From Streptomyces griseorubiginosus (lineage in GTDB: Bacteria > Actinomycetota > Actinomycetes > Streptomycetales > Streptomycetaceae): a DNA stretch of 64,000 nucleotides. Position 1 is the first letter of the stretch. The number at the start of each line of letters is the position of its first letter. Positions 15,108 to 23,696 of this stretch are shown one piece after another. The DNA is taken from contig NZ_KQ948739.1 of assembly GCF_001514195.1 (NCBI RefSeq), positions 175,304 through 239,303 of the forward strand, in the 5' to 3' direction. The position numbers and the translations under genes were made by a program. Under the pieces are notes generated by a model, which was given only the letters and a program-made list of their open reading frames with translations, had not been told where the DNA came from and did not search any database.

Positions 15108-16340
15108 TTACGCCAACGGCTTCGGCCCTACGGCGACGACCTCGCCCACCACGATGACGGCCGGGGGCTTCACGTCCTCGGCGACGACCACCTCGGCGAC
15201 CGTCGCCAGGGTCGCGTCGACCCGGCGCTGGGCGGCCGTCGTGCCCTCCTGAACCAGCGCGACCGGGGTCTCGGGCGACTTGCCGTGGGCCATCAGGGTC
15301 TCGGCGATACGGCCGATCTTGTCGACGCCCATCAGGATCACCAGGGTGCCGGTGAGCCGGGCGAGCGCGGGCCAGTCGATCAGGGAGCGCTCGTCGTCGG
15401 GGGCGACATGGCCGCTGACCACGGTGAACTCGTGGGCGACCCCGCGGTGGGTGACCGGGATGCCGGCCGCGCCCGGGACCGAGATCGAGCTGGAGATGCC
15501 GGGCACGACGGTGCAGGGGATGCCGGCCTCGGCGAGGGCGTGCAACTCCTCCATGCCCCGGCCGAAGACATAGGGGTCGCCGCCCTTGAGCCGTACGACC
15601 GACCTGCCCTGCTTGGCGTGCTCGATCAGGGCGTTGTTGATGGCCTCCTGGGCCATGAAACGGCCGTAGGGGATCTTCGCCGCGTCGATCACCTCGACGT
15701 GCGGGGGGAGTTCGGCGAGGAGGTCCCGGGGGCCGAGCCGGTCGGCGATCACGACGTCGGCCTCGGCGAGGAGGCGGCGGCCGCGGACCGTGATGAGGTC
15801 CGGGTCGCCGGGCCCGCCGCCGACGAGGGCGACGCCCGGGGTGCGGGTGCGGTAGTGGGGGGCGACGAGGGTGCCGTCGCGCAGGCCCTCGACCACGGCG
15901 TCCCGGACGGCCGCGGTGTGCCGGGGGTCGCGGCCCTTGGCGTTCGTGGTGAGCACGGCGACCGTGACGCCCTCGCTGTGGCCGGTCGCCGGGGTCCAGG
16001 CGGTGGCGGCGTCGGCGTCGTCGGAACGGACGCACCAGACGCGGTGCCGCTCCCCCTCTGCGGAGGCACGGGCGTTCGCCTCGGGGTCGCTGGTGGCGAT
16101 CAGGGCGTACCAGGCGTCCTCCAGGTCGCCTTCCCGGTACGGCCGTCGTTCCCAGGTGATCTCGCCCGTGTCCGCCATCGCCTCCACGGAGGGGGTCGCC
16201 GCCGGGGACACGAGGAGGACGTCCGCGCCGGCCGCCATCAGGGCCGGGAGGCGGCGCTGGGCCACCTGGCCGCCGCCGAGGACGACGACCTTGCGGCCGG
16301 TGAGGCGGAGGCCTACGGGGTAGGCGGGGTGTTCGGCCAT
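15108..16340 (-). CDS. cobA: Siroheme synthase-type fusion: precorrin-2 dehydrogenase / uroporphyrinogen-III C-methyltransferase
   Basis: 410-residue bifunctional protein. Residues about 1-155 are a CysG-like NAD-dependent dehydrogenase domain (VVVLGGGQVAQRRLPAL), which would oxidise precorrin-2 to sirohydrochlorin. Residues about 168-405 are the SAM-dependent methyltransferase (VALVGGGPGDPDLITVRG, VVIADRLG, YVFGRGMEEL, VVPGISSS), which turns uroporphyrinogen III into precorrin-2. It feeds siroheme and cobalamin synthesis; cobT and cobL lie just upstream on the same strand. Start ATG 16340 with a G-rich leader. A terminator at 16434-16473 separates it from cobT, so it likely has its own promoter. 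The name cysG would fit equally well. Confidence 0.92.
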   Translation of the reverse strand: MAEHPAYPVGLRLTGRKVVVLGGGQVAQRRLPALMAAGADVLLVSPAATPSVEAMADTGEITWERRPYREGDLEDAWYALIATSDPEANARASAEGERHRVWCVRSDDADAATAWTPATGHSEGVTVAVLTTNAKGRDPRHTAAVRDAVVEGLRDGTLVAPHYRTRTPGVALVGGGPGDPDLITVRGRRLLAEADVVIADRLGPRDLLAELPPHVEVIDAAKIPYGRFMAQEAINNALIEHAKQGRSVVRLKGGDPYVFGRGMEELHALAEAGIPCTVVPGISSSISVPGAAGIPVTHRGVAHEFTVVSGHVAPDDERSLIDWPALARLTGTLVILMGVDKIGRIAETLMAHGKSPETPVALVQEGTTAAQRRVDATLATVAEVVVAEDVKPPAVIVVGEVVAVGPKPLA

Positions 16341-16433
16341 GAGGTGCGGCTCCTCGTCCTGGCAAGGCGATGGGTGCTACGGCGCTGGAGCAGCCCTGAC
16401 GTGCGGATTTTAAGAGGTGGGTTCAGCGTACGG

Positions 16434-16473
16434 CCGGGGTGGGGTGCACGCAGTGACGCGTACCCCACCCCGG
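16434..16473 (-). terminator. Hairpin terminator behind cobT
   Basis: CCGGGGTGGGGT (16434-16445) and ACCCCACCCCGG (16462-16473) pair perfectly over 12 bp with a 16-nt loop, 9 bp after the cobT stop codon in the direction of transcription. Confidence 0.75.
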
Positions 16474-16481
16474 TTCCGGAG

Positions 16482-19400
16482 CTACTTCTCGGTGACCCCC
16501 GCCGAGTCGAACGTCGCCACCTCGTGCATGGCCCGGGCCGTGCTCTGGACCAGCGGCAGGGCCAGGAGCGCGCCCGTGCCCTCGCCGAGGCGCAGGTCGA
16601 GGTCGACCAGAGGGCGCAGGCCGAGCTTGTTCAGGGCGGCGACATGACCGGGTTCCGCGCTGCGGTGGCCCGCGATGCAGGCCGCGAGGACCTCCGGGGC
16701 GATGGCACGGGCGACCAGGGCGGCGGCGCCGGCGCTGACGCCGTCGAGGATGACCGGGGTGCGAAGCGAGGCGCCGCCGAGCAGCAGGCCGACCATCGCC
16801 GCGTGCTCGAAGCCGCCGATGGCCGCGAGGACGCCGATCGGGTCGGCGGGGTCCGGCTGGTGGACCTCGATCGCGCGCCGCACGACCTCGGTCTTGCGGG
16901 CCAGCGTCTCGTCGTTGATGCCGGTGCCGCGGCCGGTGACCTCGGCGGGGTCGGTGCCGGTGAAGACGGAGATCAGGGCGGCGGACGCGGTGGTGTTCGC
17001 GATGCCCATCTCACCGGTGAGCAGGGCCTTGTTGCCGGCGGCGACCAGGTCGCGGGCCGTCTCGATGCCCACCTCGATGGCCTGCTTGGCCTCCTCGCGG
17101 GTCATCGCGGGGCCGGTGGTCATGTCGGACGTGCCGGCCCGGATCTTGCGGGGCAACAGACCGGGCGTGGCCGGGAGTTCGGCCGCGACACCGACGTCCA
17201 CGACACAGACCTCGGCGCCCACCTGGCCGGCGAAGGCGTTGCAGACCGCGCCGCCGCCGAGGAAGTTGGCGACCATCTGGGCCGTCACCTCCTGCGGCCA
17301 GGGGGTGACGCCCTGGGCGTGCACACCGTGGTCGCCGGCGAAGATCGCGACGGCCGCGGGCTCCGGGATCGGCGGCGGGCACTGCCGGGAGAGCCCGGAC
17401 AGCTGCGCCGAGATGATCTCCAGCATGCCGAGGGCGCCGGCCGGCTTGGTCATCCGCTTCTGCCGTTCCCAGGCCTCGCCGAGCGCCTTGGCGTCCAGCG
17501 GGCGGATCTGCGCGACGGTCTCGCCCAGCAGGTCGTGCGGCTCCTCACCGGGCAGGGCGCGGCGGCCGTACGTCTCCTCGTGCACGACCCAGGACAGCGG
17601 GCGGCGCTTGGACCAGCCGGCCTGCATCAGCTCGGGCTCGTCCGGGAACTCGTCGACGTACCCGACGCACAGGTAGGCGATGACCTCCAGGTGCTCCGGC
17701 AGGCCGAGGGCACGGACCATCTCGCGCTCGTCGAAGAAGCTGACCCAGCCGACCCCGAGGCCCTCGGCGCGAGCGGCGAGCCAGAGGTTCTCGACGGCGA
17801 GGGCGGCGGAGTACGGGGCCATCTGCGGCTGGGTGTGCCGGCCGAGGGTGTGGCGGCCGCCGCGGGTGGGGTCGGCGGTGACGACGATGTTCACCGGGGT
17901 GTCGAGGATCGCCTCGATCTTCAGTTCCTTGAACTGCTTGGCCCGGCCCTTGGGCAGCGACCTGGCGTACGCGTCGCGCTGGCGCTGGGCCAGTTCGTGC
18001 ATCGCGCCGCGCGTCTCGGCGGAGCGGATGACGACGAAGTCCCAGGGCTGCGAGTGGCCCACGGAGGGCGCGGTGTGGGCGGCCTCCAGGACGCGGAGCA
18101 GCACCTCGTGCGGGATCGGGTCGCTGCGGAAGCCGTTGCGGATGTCCCGGCGCTCCCGCATGACCTTGAGCACGGCCTCGCGCTCGGCGTCGTCGTAGGC
18201 GGGCGCGGCGGGACCCGTGGACTGGCGTGCTTCTGCCACGGGGGCCGTGCTCACTTCCGGTGCTTCCTGGTCCTCCTGATCGGCCGCCCTGGTGTCCAGG
18301 TCGTCCGCCTGCTGTACGAGTCCGGCGTCGCCGTCCGCCTCCCGCGGGCCCGGGACCACGGCCTGCTCCTCGGGGAGCGTCAGGGGGTGGGGCGGGGTCG
18401 GCGCGAGGTGCGGGGTGGTGGGCACCGAACCGTCCACCGCCACGAACTCGCCGAGCGGCTGGCCCGGGTGGGGCTCCATGGGCACCGCGCTGGGCAGCAC
18501 TCCGGGGGTCTCCGCGCTGCCGGGCACCGCGAACTGACCCTGCGCGTCGGCGACATCGGCCAGGAGCGGCTGGGCGGCGGGCTGCGGGCCCTGCGGGGCG
18601 CTTTCCGGGACCACGGTCGGCTCCGGGGCGTCATAGTGGCTTGCGTGAGCGGGCTGGGGGAGCGGCTCGGGCAGTGCCTCCGCGAAGGACGGTTCCTCGG
18701 CGGGAGGAGCGGCCTCGACGGGTGCCGCGGGCTCCGTCGGCTGAGCGGTGGGCTCGGTCTCCGTGGGGTCCGGGAGGGGGACGGTCTCGGAGACGGCCGG
18801 GGTGGTTGCGGGTGCCGTGTCTTCGACGTCCTCGGCAGCGAGCGAGGATTCCGGCGCGGTCGCCTCGGGTGCGGTGAGGGCTTCCTCAGCGAGCGGGGCG
18901 GTTACGGGCTCCTGGGGGGCGTCGGCTTCCGGGGCCTGGGCCTGGGGCATTTCCGGGGCCGCTTCCTGGACGACGTCCGCTTCCGTGGCCGCGGTCACTT
19001 CGTGGGCGATCTCGGCGACCGGAGGAACAGTCGGCTCCTCCACAGCAGCCGCTTCCGGAACGACGGCTTCCGCGACAGCGTCGGCTTCCTCGGCGGCGCC
19101 GACCTCTTCCGGCACCTCGACAGCCTCCGCGGCAACGGCGGCCTCGGCGGCCTCCGCGGCAACGGCGGCCTCCGGCAGGGCGTCGACCGCCGGAGCAGCC
19201 TCGGCCACCGGGGCAGCCTCGGACTCCGGTGCGGCAGCCTGCGGGGCCGCCTCCGGCTCCGCCGCCGCGGTCTCCCCGTCCACCGCGACGGACGGGAGCT
19301 CGGGTGCGGGTTCGGCGACCTCGCCCACCTGCGCGGCCTCGCCCACCTCCGCACCCTCGACCACCGGCTCGGCACCCGGGACCTGCTCCTGCGCGGGCAC

Positions 19401-20318
19401 GGGTCCGTCGACCGCGGCCAGGTCGGTGCCGGGGACGTCCTGATCCCCGGGCGCCTGCCCGGCGTCGGCGGCATCGCCCTCCACCGCCGGAACCGCCTCG
19501 GGCAGATCGCCGTCACCCGGCAGCTGCCCCGGGTCCGACTCCTCGGCCACGACCGGAGCCGCCTCGGCGCTCACGGCCTGCTCCCCGTCCGGGCCGAGGT
19601 CGGCCACCGCGCCCGTCTCCGGGCCCGGCAGCGGCTCGGGGGCCGCCTCGTGCGCGGCCTCCGGAACGGCCACGGGAGCCTGCTCCTGGGGCGCGTACCC
19701 GACGGCGCCCGCCTCGGACGTCAGCCGGGCCACGGCCGCCTGCGCCGCACCCACCGGCTCCGCGACAGGAGCCGGCGCCGGAATAACCGTTTCGGCAGCC
19801 GGGGCCACCGCGCTCACCGGCGTCTGGACGGCGGTCGGCGCGCCCCACGGGACCGCGCCCTGCGGCTGGGGGGCGTCGAAGTACTCGGGACCGGCCGTGA
19901 CCGGCTGCCGTACCGGCGCGCCGGCGGGGCCGCGGTCGGCGAGGGAACGGACCGGGCTCGCGGAGGAGTCGGGGATCGGCGGGCCGAGGTGCAGCGGCCG
20001 ACGGGGGGTGATGGGCGGGATCGGCACCTTGGGCGCCTGCGGCTGGGGGGTGCGGACGGCGCTGAGGTCGTGCGCCCCGCTGTCGCGGCCGGCCATCTCG
20101 TGCGGTCCCGGTTCGTGGAGGGTCTCGACGACCGGCTCCGGCGCGGGCGGGGCGACCTCGTTGCCCCAGGGGCTCTGGGCGCCCGGCAGCAGCAACAGGT
20201 CTTCGTCCTCGGCGGGGGTCTCGGAGAGGTAGGTGTACGCACCCGGGACGCCCGGCTGTTCCACCATGCCTGCGTTCTCCGGCAGTCCCTCGCCCGGAAC
20301 CTGGCCGGTGTCGGTCAT
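16482..20318 (-). CDS. cobT: BluB-CobT fusion with a 700-residue low-complexity N-terminus
   Basis: About 1,278 residues from ATG 20318 (GAGGGG ribosome-binding site). Residues 1-700 are an Ala/Glu/Pro/Val-rich, strongly acidic and apparently disordered region. Residues about 702-905 are a BluB/nitroreductase domain (RRDIRNGFRSDPIP, HSQPWDFVVI), which makes 5,6-dimethylbenzimidazole from reduced FMN. Residues about 930-1278 are CobT, the nicotinate-nucleotide:DMB phosphoribosyltransferase (RPLDAKALGEAW, FAGDHGVHAQGV, NFLGGGAVCNAFA, ANTTASAAL, SAEPGH), which activates DMB for the lower loop of cobalamin. The fusion joins two consecutive steps. Typical CobT is about 350 residues, so over half of this protein is extra. 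I see no cobalamin riboswitch upstream. Confidence 0.93.
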   Translation of the reverse strand: MTDTGQVPGEGLPENAGMVEQPGVPGAYTYLSETPAEDEDLLLLPGAQSPWGNEVAPPAPEPVVETLHEPGPHEMAGRDSGAHDLSAVRTPQPQAPKVPIPPITPRRPLHLGPPIPDSSASPVRSLADRGPAGAPVRQPVTAGPEYFDAPQPQGAVPWGAPTAVQTPVSAVAPAAETVIPAPAPVAEPVGAAQAAVARLTSEAGAVGYAPQEQAPVAVPEAAHEAAPEPLPGPETGAVADLGPDGEQAVSAEAAPVVAEESDPGQLPGDGDLPEAVPAVEGDAADAGQAPGDQDVPGTDLAAVDGPVPAQEQVPGAEPVVEGAEVGEAAQVGEVAEPAPELPSVAVDGETAAAEPEAAPQAAAPESEAAPVAEAAPAVDALPEAAVAAEAAEAAVAAEAVEVPEEVGAAEEADAVAEAVVPEAAAVEEPTVPPVAEIAHEVTAATEADVVQEAAPEMPQAQAPEADAPQEPVTAPLAEEALTAPEATAPESSLAAEDVEDTAPATTPAVSETVPLPDPTETEPTAQPTEPAAPVEAAPPAEEPSFAEALPEPLPQPAHASHYDAPEPTVVPESAPQGPQPAAQPLLADVADAQGQFAVPGSAETPGVLPSAVPMEPHPGQPLGEFVAVDGSVPTTPHLAPTPPHPLTLPEEQAVVPGPREADGDAGLVQQADDLDTRAADQEDQEAPEVSTAPVAEARQSTGPAAPAYDDAEREAVLKVMRERRDIRNGFRSDPIPHEVLLRVLEAAHTAPSVGHSQPWDFVVIRSAETRGAMHELAQRQRDAYARSLPKGRAKQFKELKIEAILDTPVNIVVTADPTRGGRHTLGRHTQPQMAPYSAALAVENLWLAARAEGLGVGWVSFFDEREMVRALGLPEHLEVIAYLCVGYVDEFPDEPELMQAGWSKRRPLSWVVHEETYGRRALPGEEPHDLLGETVAQIRPLDAKALGEAWERQKRMTKPAGALGMLEIISAQLSGLSRQCPPPIPEPAAVAIFAGDHGVHAQGVTPWPQEVTAQMVANFLGGGAVCNAFAGQVGAEVCVVDVGVAAELPATPGLLPRKIRAGTSDMTTGPAMTREEAKQAIEVGIETARDLVAAGNKALLTGEMGIANTTASAALISVFTGTDPAEVTGRGTGINDETLARKTEVVRRAIEVHQPDPADPIGVLAAIGGFEHAAMVGLLLGGASLRTPVILDGVSAGAAALVARAIAPEVLAACIAGHRSAEPGHVAALNKLGLRPLVDLDLRLGEGTGALLALPLVQSTARAMHEVATFDSAGVTEK

Positions 20319-20684
20319 GCGTACCCCTCGCCCATCGGTTAGTGCTTCTACGACCAGCTCACCGGGGACGGCGCACCGACCGCCCCCGCAGTGAAGAACG
20401 AGCGTGCGTGCCCAGCGGCACGAACGGCCCGCCGAGAAAGACGACAAAGCCATTAACTGGCATTGTCCCGGCCGTTCCCCCGTCGCGACAGCTTGATCCG
20501 CGACGACCCGCTGTGGACTGCGCCACGTTGCGCGTCCTCCGGTTGTGCCGTACCGCACCCACCCCAAAACGGGCGCGCTTTCCGGACATTGACGAACGAA
20601 TGCCGGGCAGCTTGCTGCGGTACAACGGTCGGCCAGCCTACCGCGCGCAGTACGACAACAGGATCACGGGGACGGCGAACCGGG
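20319..20684. other. Intergenic region upstream of cobT
   Basis: 366 bp between the cobL 3' end and the cobT start, both on the minus strand. It has no credible gene. It should contain the cobT promoter, but I find no B12-box or other riboswitch-like element and no strong hairpin. The local A/T content (AAAGCCATTAACTGGCATT near 20450) is higher than elsewhere; that sequence holds the small dyad TGGCATT/AATGCCA-like pair. Confidence 0.5.
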
Positions 20685-21896
20685 TCAGACCGTACGGTCC
20701 GGAAGGACCCCGCTGAGCAGGAACGCGACGCTCCGCTCCGTCTCCGTCCAGGCCCTGGTGTCGAGTTCGACGGACTGGAGGAGGGCGCACTCGACGCGGT
20801 AGCCGTGTTCGGTGAGGTCCCGGCCGACGAGTTCGGCCTCGTCGCGGGTGGCCGCGTGGGCGACGATCCGCTGCGGTCGGCGGTCGGCGACCGCGGAGAC
20901 CACGGCCACTCCCCCGCCGCCGACGCGGACTACGTCCGGTTCGGGGAGGTTCTCCAGGACGTGCGGGGCGGTGCCGGCGACGATCTGGACCTGGAGTCCG
21001 AAGGCCCGGGCGTTGGCCTCGGTGCGTTCGCAGGCCCTGAGGTCGCGGTCGACGGCGATGACGGCGGCCCCGGCCCGGGCGGCCTCGGTGGCGAAGGCGC
21101 CGCTGCCGCAGCCGATGTCCCACACCAGGTCGCCGACGCGCGGTCCGAGCCGGGTGAGTTGGGCCGCGCGGAGCGGTTCCAGTTCGCCTTCGCCCATGAG
21201 GCCGCCGTAGGACTCGGCGGGCAGCGTCCAGCCGCGCGGTGCGGCGGCCGGGTCACGGCCGGCGATCCAGCCGCCGTCCGGCGTCACGGGGGCGGTGCCG
21301 CCGATGACGATGACGATGTTCGGGTCGCGCCAGGTGTGGTCGGCGGCCTTGTCGGAGGTGACGACGGTGACCTGTTCGCGGTCGGTGCCGAGCTCCTCGC
21401 AGATGACGAAGGTGCGGTGGACGCCCTCCATCAGCAGGCCGAGCTCGGCGGGGCCGGCTCCGGGTGAGGTGAGGACGGCGACCTTGGTGTGGGCGCGGCA
21501 CACGTTCACCGCGCGTCGCAGGGTGCGGCGGTGGGCGACGACCACCTGGGCGTCGTCCCAGGGCATCCCGGCGCGGGCGAAGGCGGCGGCGACCGAGGAG
21601 ACACCGGGGACGACCTCGACCTCCAGGCCGAACTCGGGTGCGCGCAGGGTCCGTACGACGCCGAAGAAGCCGGGGTCGCCGTCGGCGAGCACGACCGCGG
21701 TGCCGCGGTGGCCGGTGATGCGGCGGGCCGCGAGGGCGACGCTGCCGAGACGGATGCGTTCGGCGGTGGGCGGCACCTCGGGAAGTGCCAGGTGGTGGGC
21801 GGCGCCCGCCACGAGGGTGGCCGCGCCGAGGGCGGAGCGTGCCGCGGCGGTCAGCGGCGAGCCGTCCCAGCCGATCACCGTGACCCGGTCGGCCAT
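20685..21896 (-). CDS. cobL: Precorrin-6Y C5,15-methyltransferase (decarboxylating)
   Basis: 403-residue bifunctional corrin methyltransferase of the aerobic cobalamin pathway. Residues 1-200 form the CbiE-type C5-methylase (VTVIGWDGSPLT, ADGDPGFFGVVRTL, VVPGVSSVAAAFARAGMPWDD). Residues about 235-400 form the CbiT-type C15-methylase and decarboxylase with the Rossmann SAM loop DIGCGSGAFATEAARAG and acidic VDRD. Both halves look complete. Start ATG 21896. On the same strand and just upstream of cobT, although 366 bp away. Other cob genes must lie elsewhere, as is usual in Streptomyces. Confidence 0.94.
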   Translation of the reverse strand: MADRVTVIGWDGSPLTAAARSALGAATLVAGAAHHLALPEVPPTAERIRLGSVALAARRITGHRGTAVVLADGDPGFFGVVRTLRAPEFGLEVEVVPGVSSVAAAFARAGMPWDDAQVVVAHRRTLRRAVNVCRAHTKVAVLTSPGAGPAELGLLMEGVHRTFVICEELGTDREQVTVVTSDKAADHTWRDPNIVIVIGGTAPVTPDGGWIAGRDPAAAPRGWTLPAESYGGLMGEGELEPLRAAQLTRLGPRVGDLVWDIGCGSGAFATEAARAGAAVIAVDRDLRACERTEANARAFGLQVQIVAGTAPHVLENLPEPDVVRVGGGGVAVVSAVADRRPQRIVAHAATRDEAELVGRDLTEHGYRVECALLQSVELDTRAWTETERSVAFLLSGVLPDRTV

Positions 21897-21979
21897 CGTG
21901 TCTCAGTCTCCAGGAATATGCGCAGTGGTTCGTCGGGAGGTTACCCCGTCGGACGGGGAAGCGCTTTCGCCGAACTCGG

Positions 21980-22618
21980 TCAGTTCCAGTCCGAGTAGGG
22001 CGTGAAGCCGTCCGCGTCGGCCAACTGCTCGCCCGCGCCGTCGAGGTCCTCGGGCAGCAGGCTCCACACGATGAAGTCGGTGCGGACGTCGCTCCAGGTG
22101 CCGTCCTCGGCGCGGACGTGCGCTATGCAGGCGCCGCGCAGGACGCCCTCGCTGATACAGCCGATCTTCTGGGCGACCTGCTGGGAGGCGGTGTTGTCGG
22201 CCGCCGTGCGCAGCTCGATGCGCTCGAACTTCTGGTCGGTGAACAGCCACTGGGCGGTGGCCAGCGCCGCCTCGGAGGCGTAGCCCTCGCCGCGGGCCCA
22301 GGGGGCGATGATGTACGACAGCTCGGTGGAGCGGACGTGCCAGTCGGTCTTGGCGAGCTGGACGATGCCGACCAGGCGCTGGGTGAGGAACTCGGTGACG
22401 GCGAGGTCGAGTCCGCGGCCGGACTCCCGTTCGGAGGGCGCGTACCGGGTGATCCAGCCGCGCGCCTGCTCCTCGGAGTAGGGCTGCGGGACGTCGGTCC
22501 AGGCCCCGACCTGCTCGTCGTTCATCATCTCGGCCAGCGCGGGCACGTCGTCCTCGTCGAGGGGGCGCAGCACCAACCGCTCCGTGCTGATGGAGATGTT
22601 GGGGAAGGTGCCTGTCAT
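21980..22618 (-). CDS. RimJ/RimL-type GNAT N-acetyltransferase
   Basis: 212-residue GNAT protein from ATG 22618 (MTGTFPNISISTERLVLRPL, the usual RimJ-type opening). It contains the YSEEQARGWI region, the beta-4/acetyl-CoA loop APWARGEGYASEAALATAQW, and the conserved IELRTAADNTASQQVAQKIGC segment. These proteins acetylate N-terminal residues of ribosomal proteins or small molecules such as amino sugars; the target here is unknown. The frame continues upstream to 22735 through a repetitive stretch (repeated ALRQ), which is a 12-bp DNA repeat and not protein. It stands between cobL and the methionine transporter, with its own terminator-separated unit. Confidence 0.9.
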   Translation of the reverse strand: MTGTFPNISISTERLVLRPLDEDDVPALAEMMNDEQVGAWTDVPQPYSEEQARGWITRYAPSERESGRGLDLAVTEFLTQRLVGIVQLAKTDWHVRSTELSYIIAPWARGEGYASEAALATAQWLFTDQKFERIELRTAADNTASQQVAQKIGCISEGVLRGACIAHVRAEDGTWSDVRTDFIVWSLLPEDLDGAGEQLADADGFTPYSDWN

Positions 22619-22653
22619 GCGCCGCTCCGTAACCGTGGGGAACCTCAGGGCTT

Positions 22654-22677
22654 GCCTCAGTGCCTGCCTCAGTGCCT
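22654..22677. repeat. 12-bp tandem repeat in the leader of the GNAT gene
   Basis: GCCTCAGTGCCT occurs twice in direct succession (22654-22665 and 22666-22677), with a degenerate third copy on the left. It lies 36-59 bp upstream of the start codon, in the region expected to hold the promoter or 5' leader. Confidence 0.75.
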
Positions 22678-22719
22678 GCTGAACTGCCCAGCATGCAGCA
22701 TGAAAGCACCGCACCGCAT

Positions 22720-22756
22720 CACGGGGTCCACACATGGTGAGCGAGTGGACCCCGTG
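22720..22756 (-). terminator. Hairpin terminator of the metNIQ operon
   Basis: CACGGGGTCCAC (22720-22731) and GTGGACCCCGTG (22745-22756) form a perfect 12-bp stem with a 13-nt loop, 43 bp downstream of the last codon of the methionine-binding lipoprotein gene. Confidence 0.78.
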
Positions 22757-22798
22757 CGTGGCGATACGTCGTATACGCGCCGGGCGGCCCTGCGGCGG

Positions 22799-23629
22799 TC
22801 AGAAGGACGCGATGACCGAACCGGCGTACTTGTCCTGGATGAACTTCTTGACCTCGGGCGAGGTGAGCAGCTTGGCGAGCTTCTTCACGCGCGGGTCGTC
22901 CTGGTTGCCCTCCTTCACCGCGAGGAAGTTGCCGTAGGGGTTGTTCTTCGCGGACTCCAGGACCAGGGCGTCCTTGGCGGGCTTGAGGTCGGCCTCGATG
23001 GCGTAGTTGCCGTTGACGACCGCGGCGTCCACGTCGTCGAGGGAGCGCGGGGTCTGGGCCGCCTCCAGCTCCTTGAACTTGAGGTTCTTCGGGTTCTTGG
23101 TGATGTCGGAGGGGGTCGCCTCGTTGCCCACGCCGTCCTTGAGGGTGATCAGGCCGTTCGCGGCGAGCAGCTTGAGGGCACGGGCCTCGTTCACGCTGTC
23201 GTTCGGGACGGCGATCGTGGCGCCGCTCTTGAGGGCGTCGGCGCTCTTGACCTTGTGGGAGTAGAGGCCGAGCGGCTCCAGGTGGACCGTGACGACGGGC
23301 GCGATGTGGGTGCCGCGCTTCTTGTTGAAGTCGTCGAGGTACGGCTGGTTCTGGAAGTAGTTGGCGTCGACCGAGCCGTCCTCGGTGGCCGTGTTGGGGG
23401 TCACGTAGTCCGTGAACTCCTTGACCTCCAGGTCGAGGCCCGCCTTCTTCGCCAGGTTCTCCTTGACGTAGTTCAGGATCTCGGCGTGCGGGGTGGGGCT
23501 CGCGGCGACGACGAGGGGGCCGCTGGTGTCCGAGGCGGAGCCAGAGTCGGACGAACCGCAGGCGCTGAGCCCGAGGGTGAGGGCTCCGGCGGCGAGCGCG
23601 GCAGTGGTGAACTTTACGGTGTTACGCAC
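22799..23629 (-). CDS. metQ: MetQ/NlpA-family methionine-binding lipoprotein
   Basis: 276-residue lipoprotein that binds methionine outside the membrane for the MetNI importer. From GTG 23629 the N-terminus reads VRNTVKFTTAALAAGALTLG followed by the lipobox LSAC, giving a lipid-anchored mature protein starting at the Cys. The NlpA motifs are clear: ASPTPHAEIL, DYVTPNTATEDGSVDANYFQNQPYL, LYSHKVKS, IAVPNDSVNEARALKLL and NGNYAIEA. It is the last of three genes transcribed as metN-metI-metQ. The frame extends further upstream, but AAGG plus the signal peptide decide this start. Confidence 0.95.
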   Translation of the reverse strand: MRNTVKFTTAALAAGALTLGLSACGSSDSGSASDTSGPLVVAASPTPHAEILNYVKENLAKKAGLDLEVKEFTDYVTPNTATEDGSVDANYFQNQPYLDDFNKKRGTHIAPVVTVHLEPLGLYSHKVKSADALKSGATIAVPNDSVNEARALKLLAANGLITLKDGVGNEATPSDITKNPKNLKFKELEAAQTPRSLDDVDAAVVNGNYAIEADLKPAKDALVLESAKNNPYGNFLAVKEGNQDDPRVKKLAKLLTSPEVKKFIQDKYAGSVIASF

Positions 23630-23696
23630 GAAAAGTGCCTTTCCTTTTGGGTACAGCGATCCCGTGATGGGGTGCACGGGACGAACAGGGGGTGGC

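Noticed and set aside
15072..20342. Plus-strand open frame of 1,756 codons
   Set aside because: It is antisense to cobA and the BluB-CobT gene; GC-rich third positions remove stop codons on the other strand. The product is low-complexity (Gly/Arg/Asp) and has no domain.
20319..20684. Cobalamin riboswitch upstream of cobT
   Set aside because: No B12-box-like sequence was visible on the minus strand; a covariance-model search would decide.
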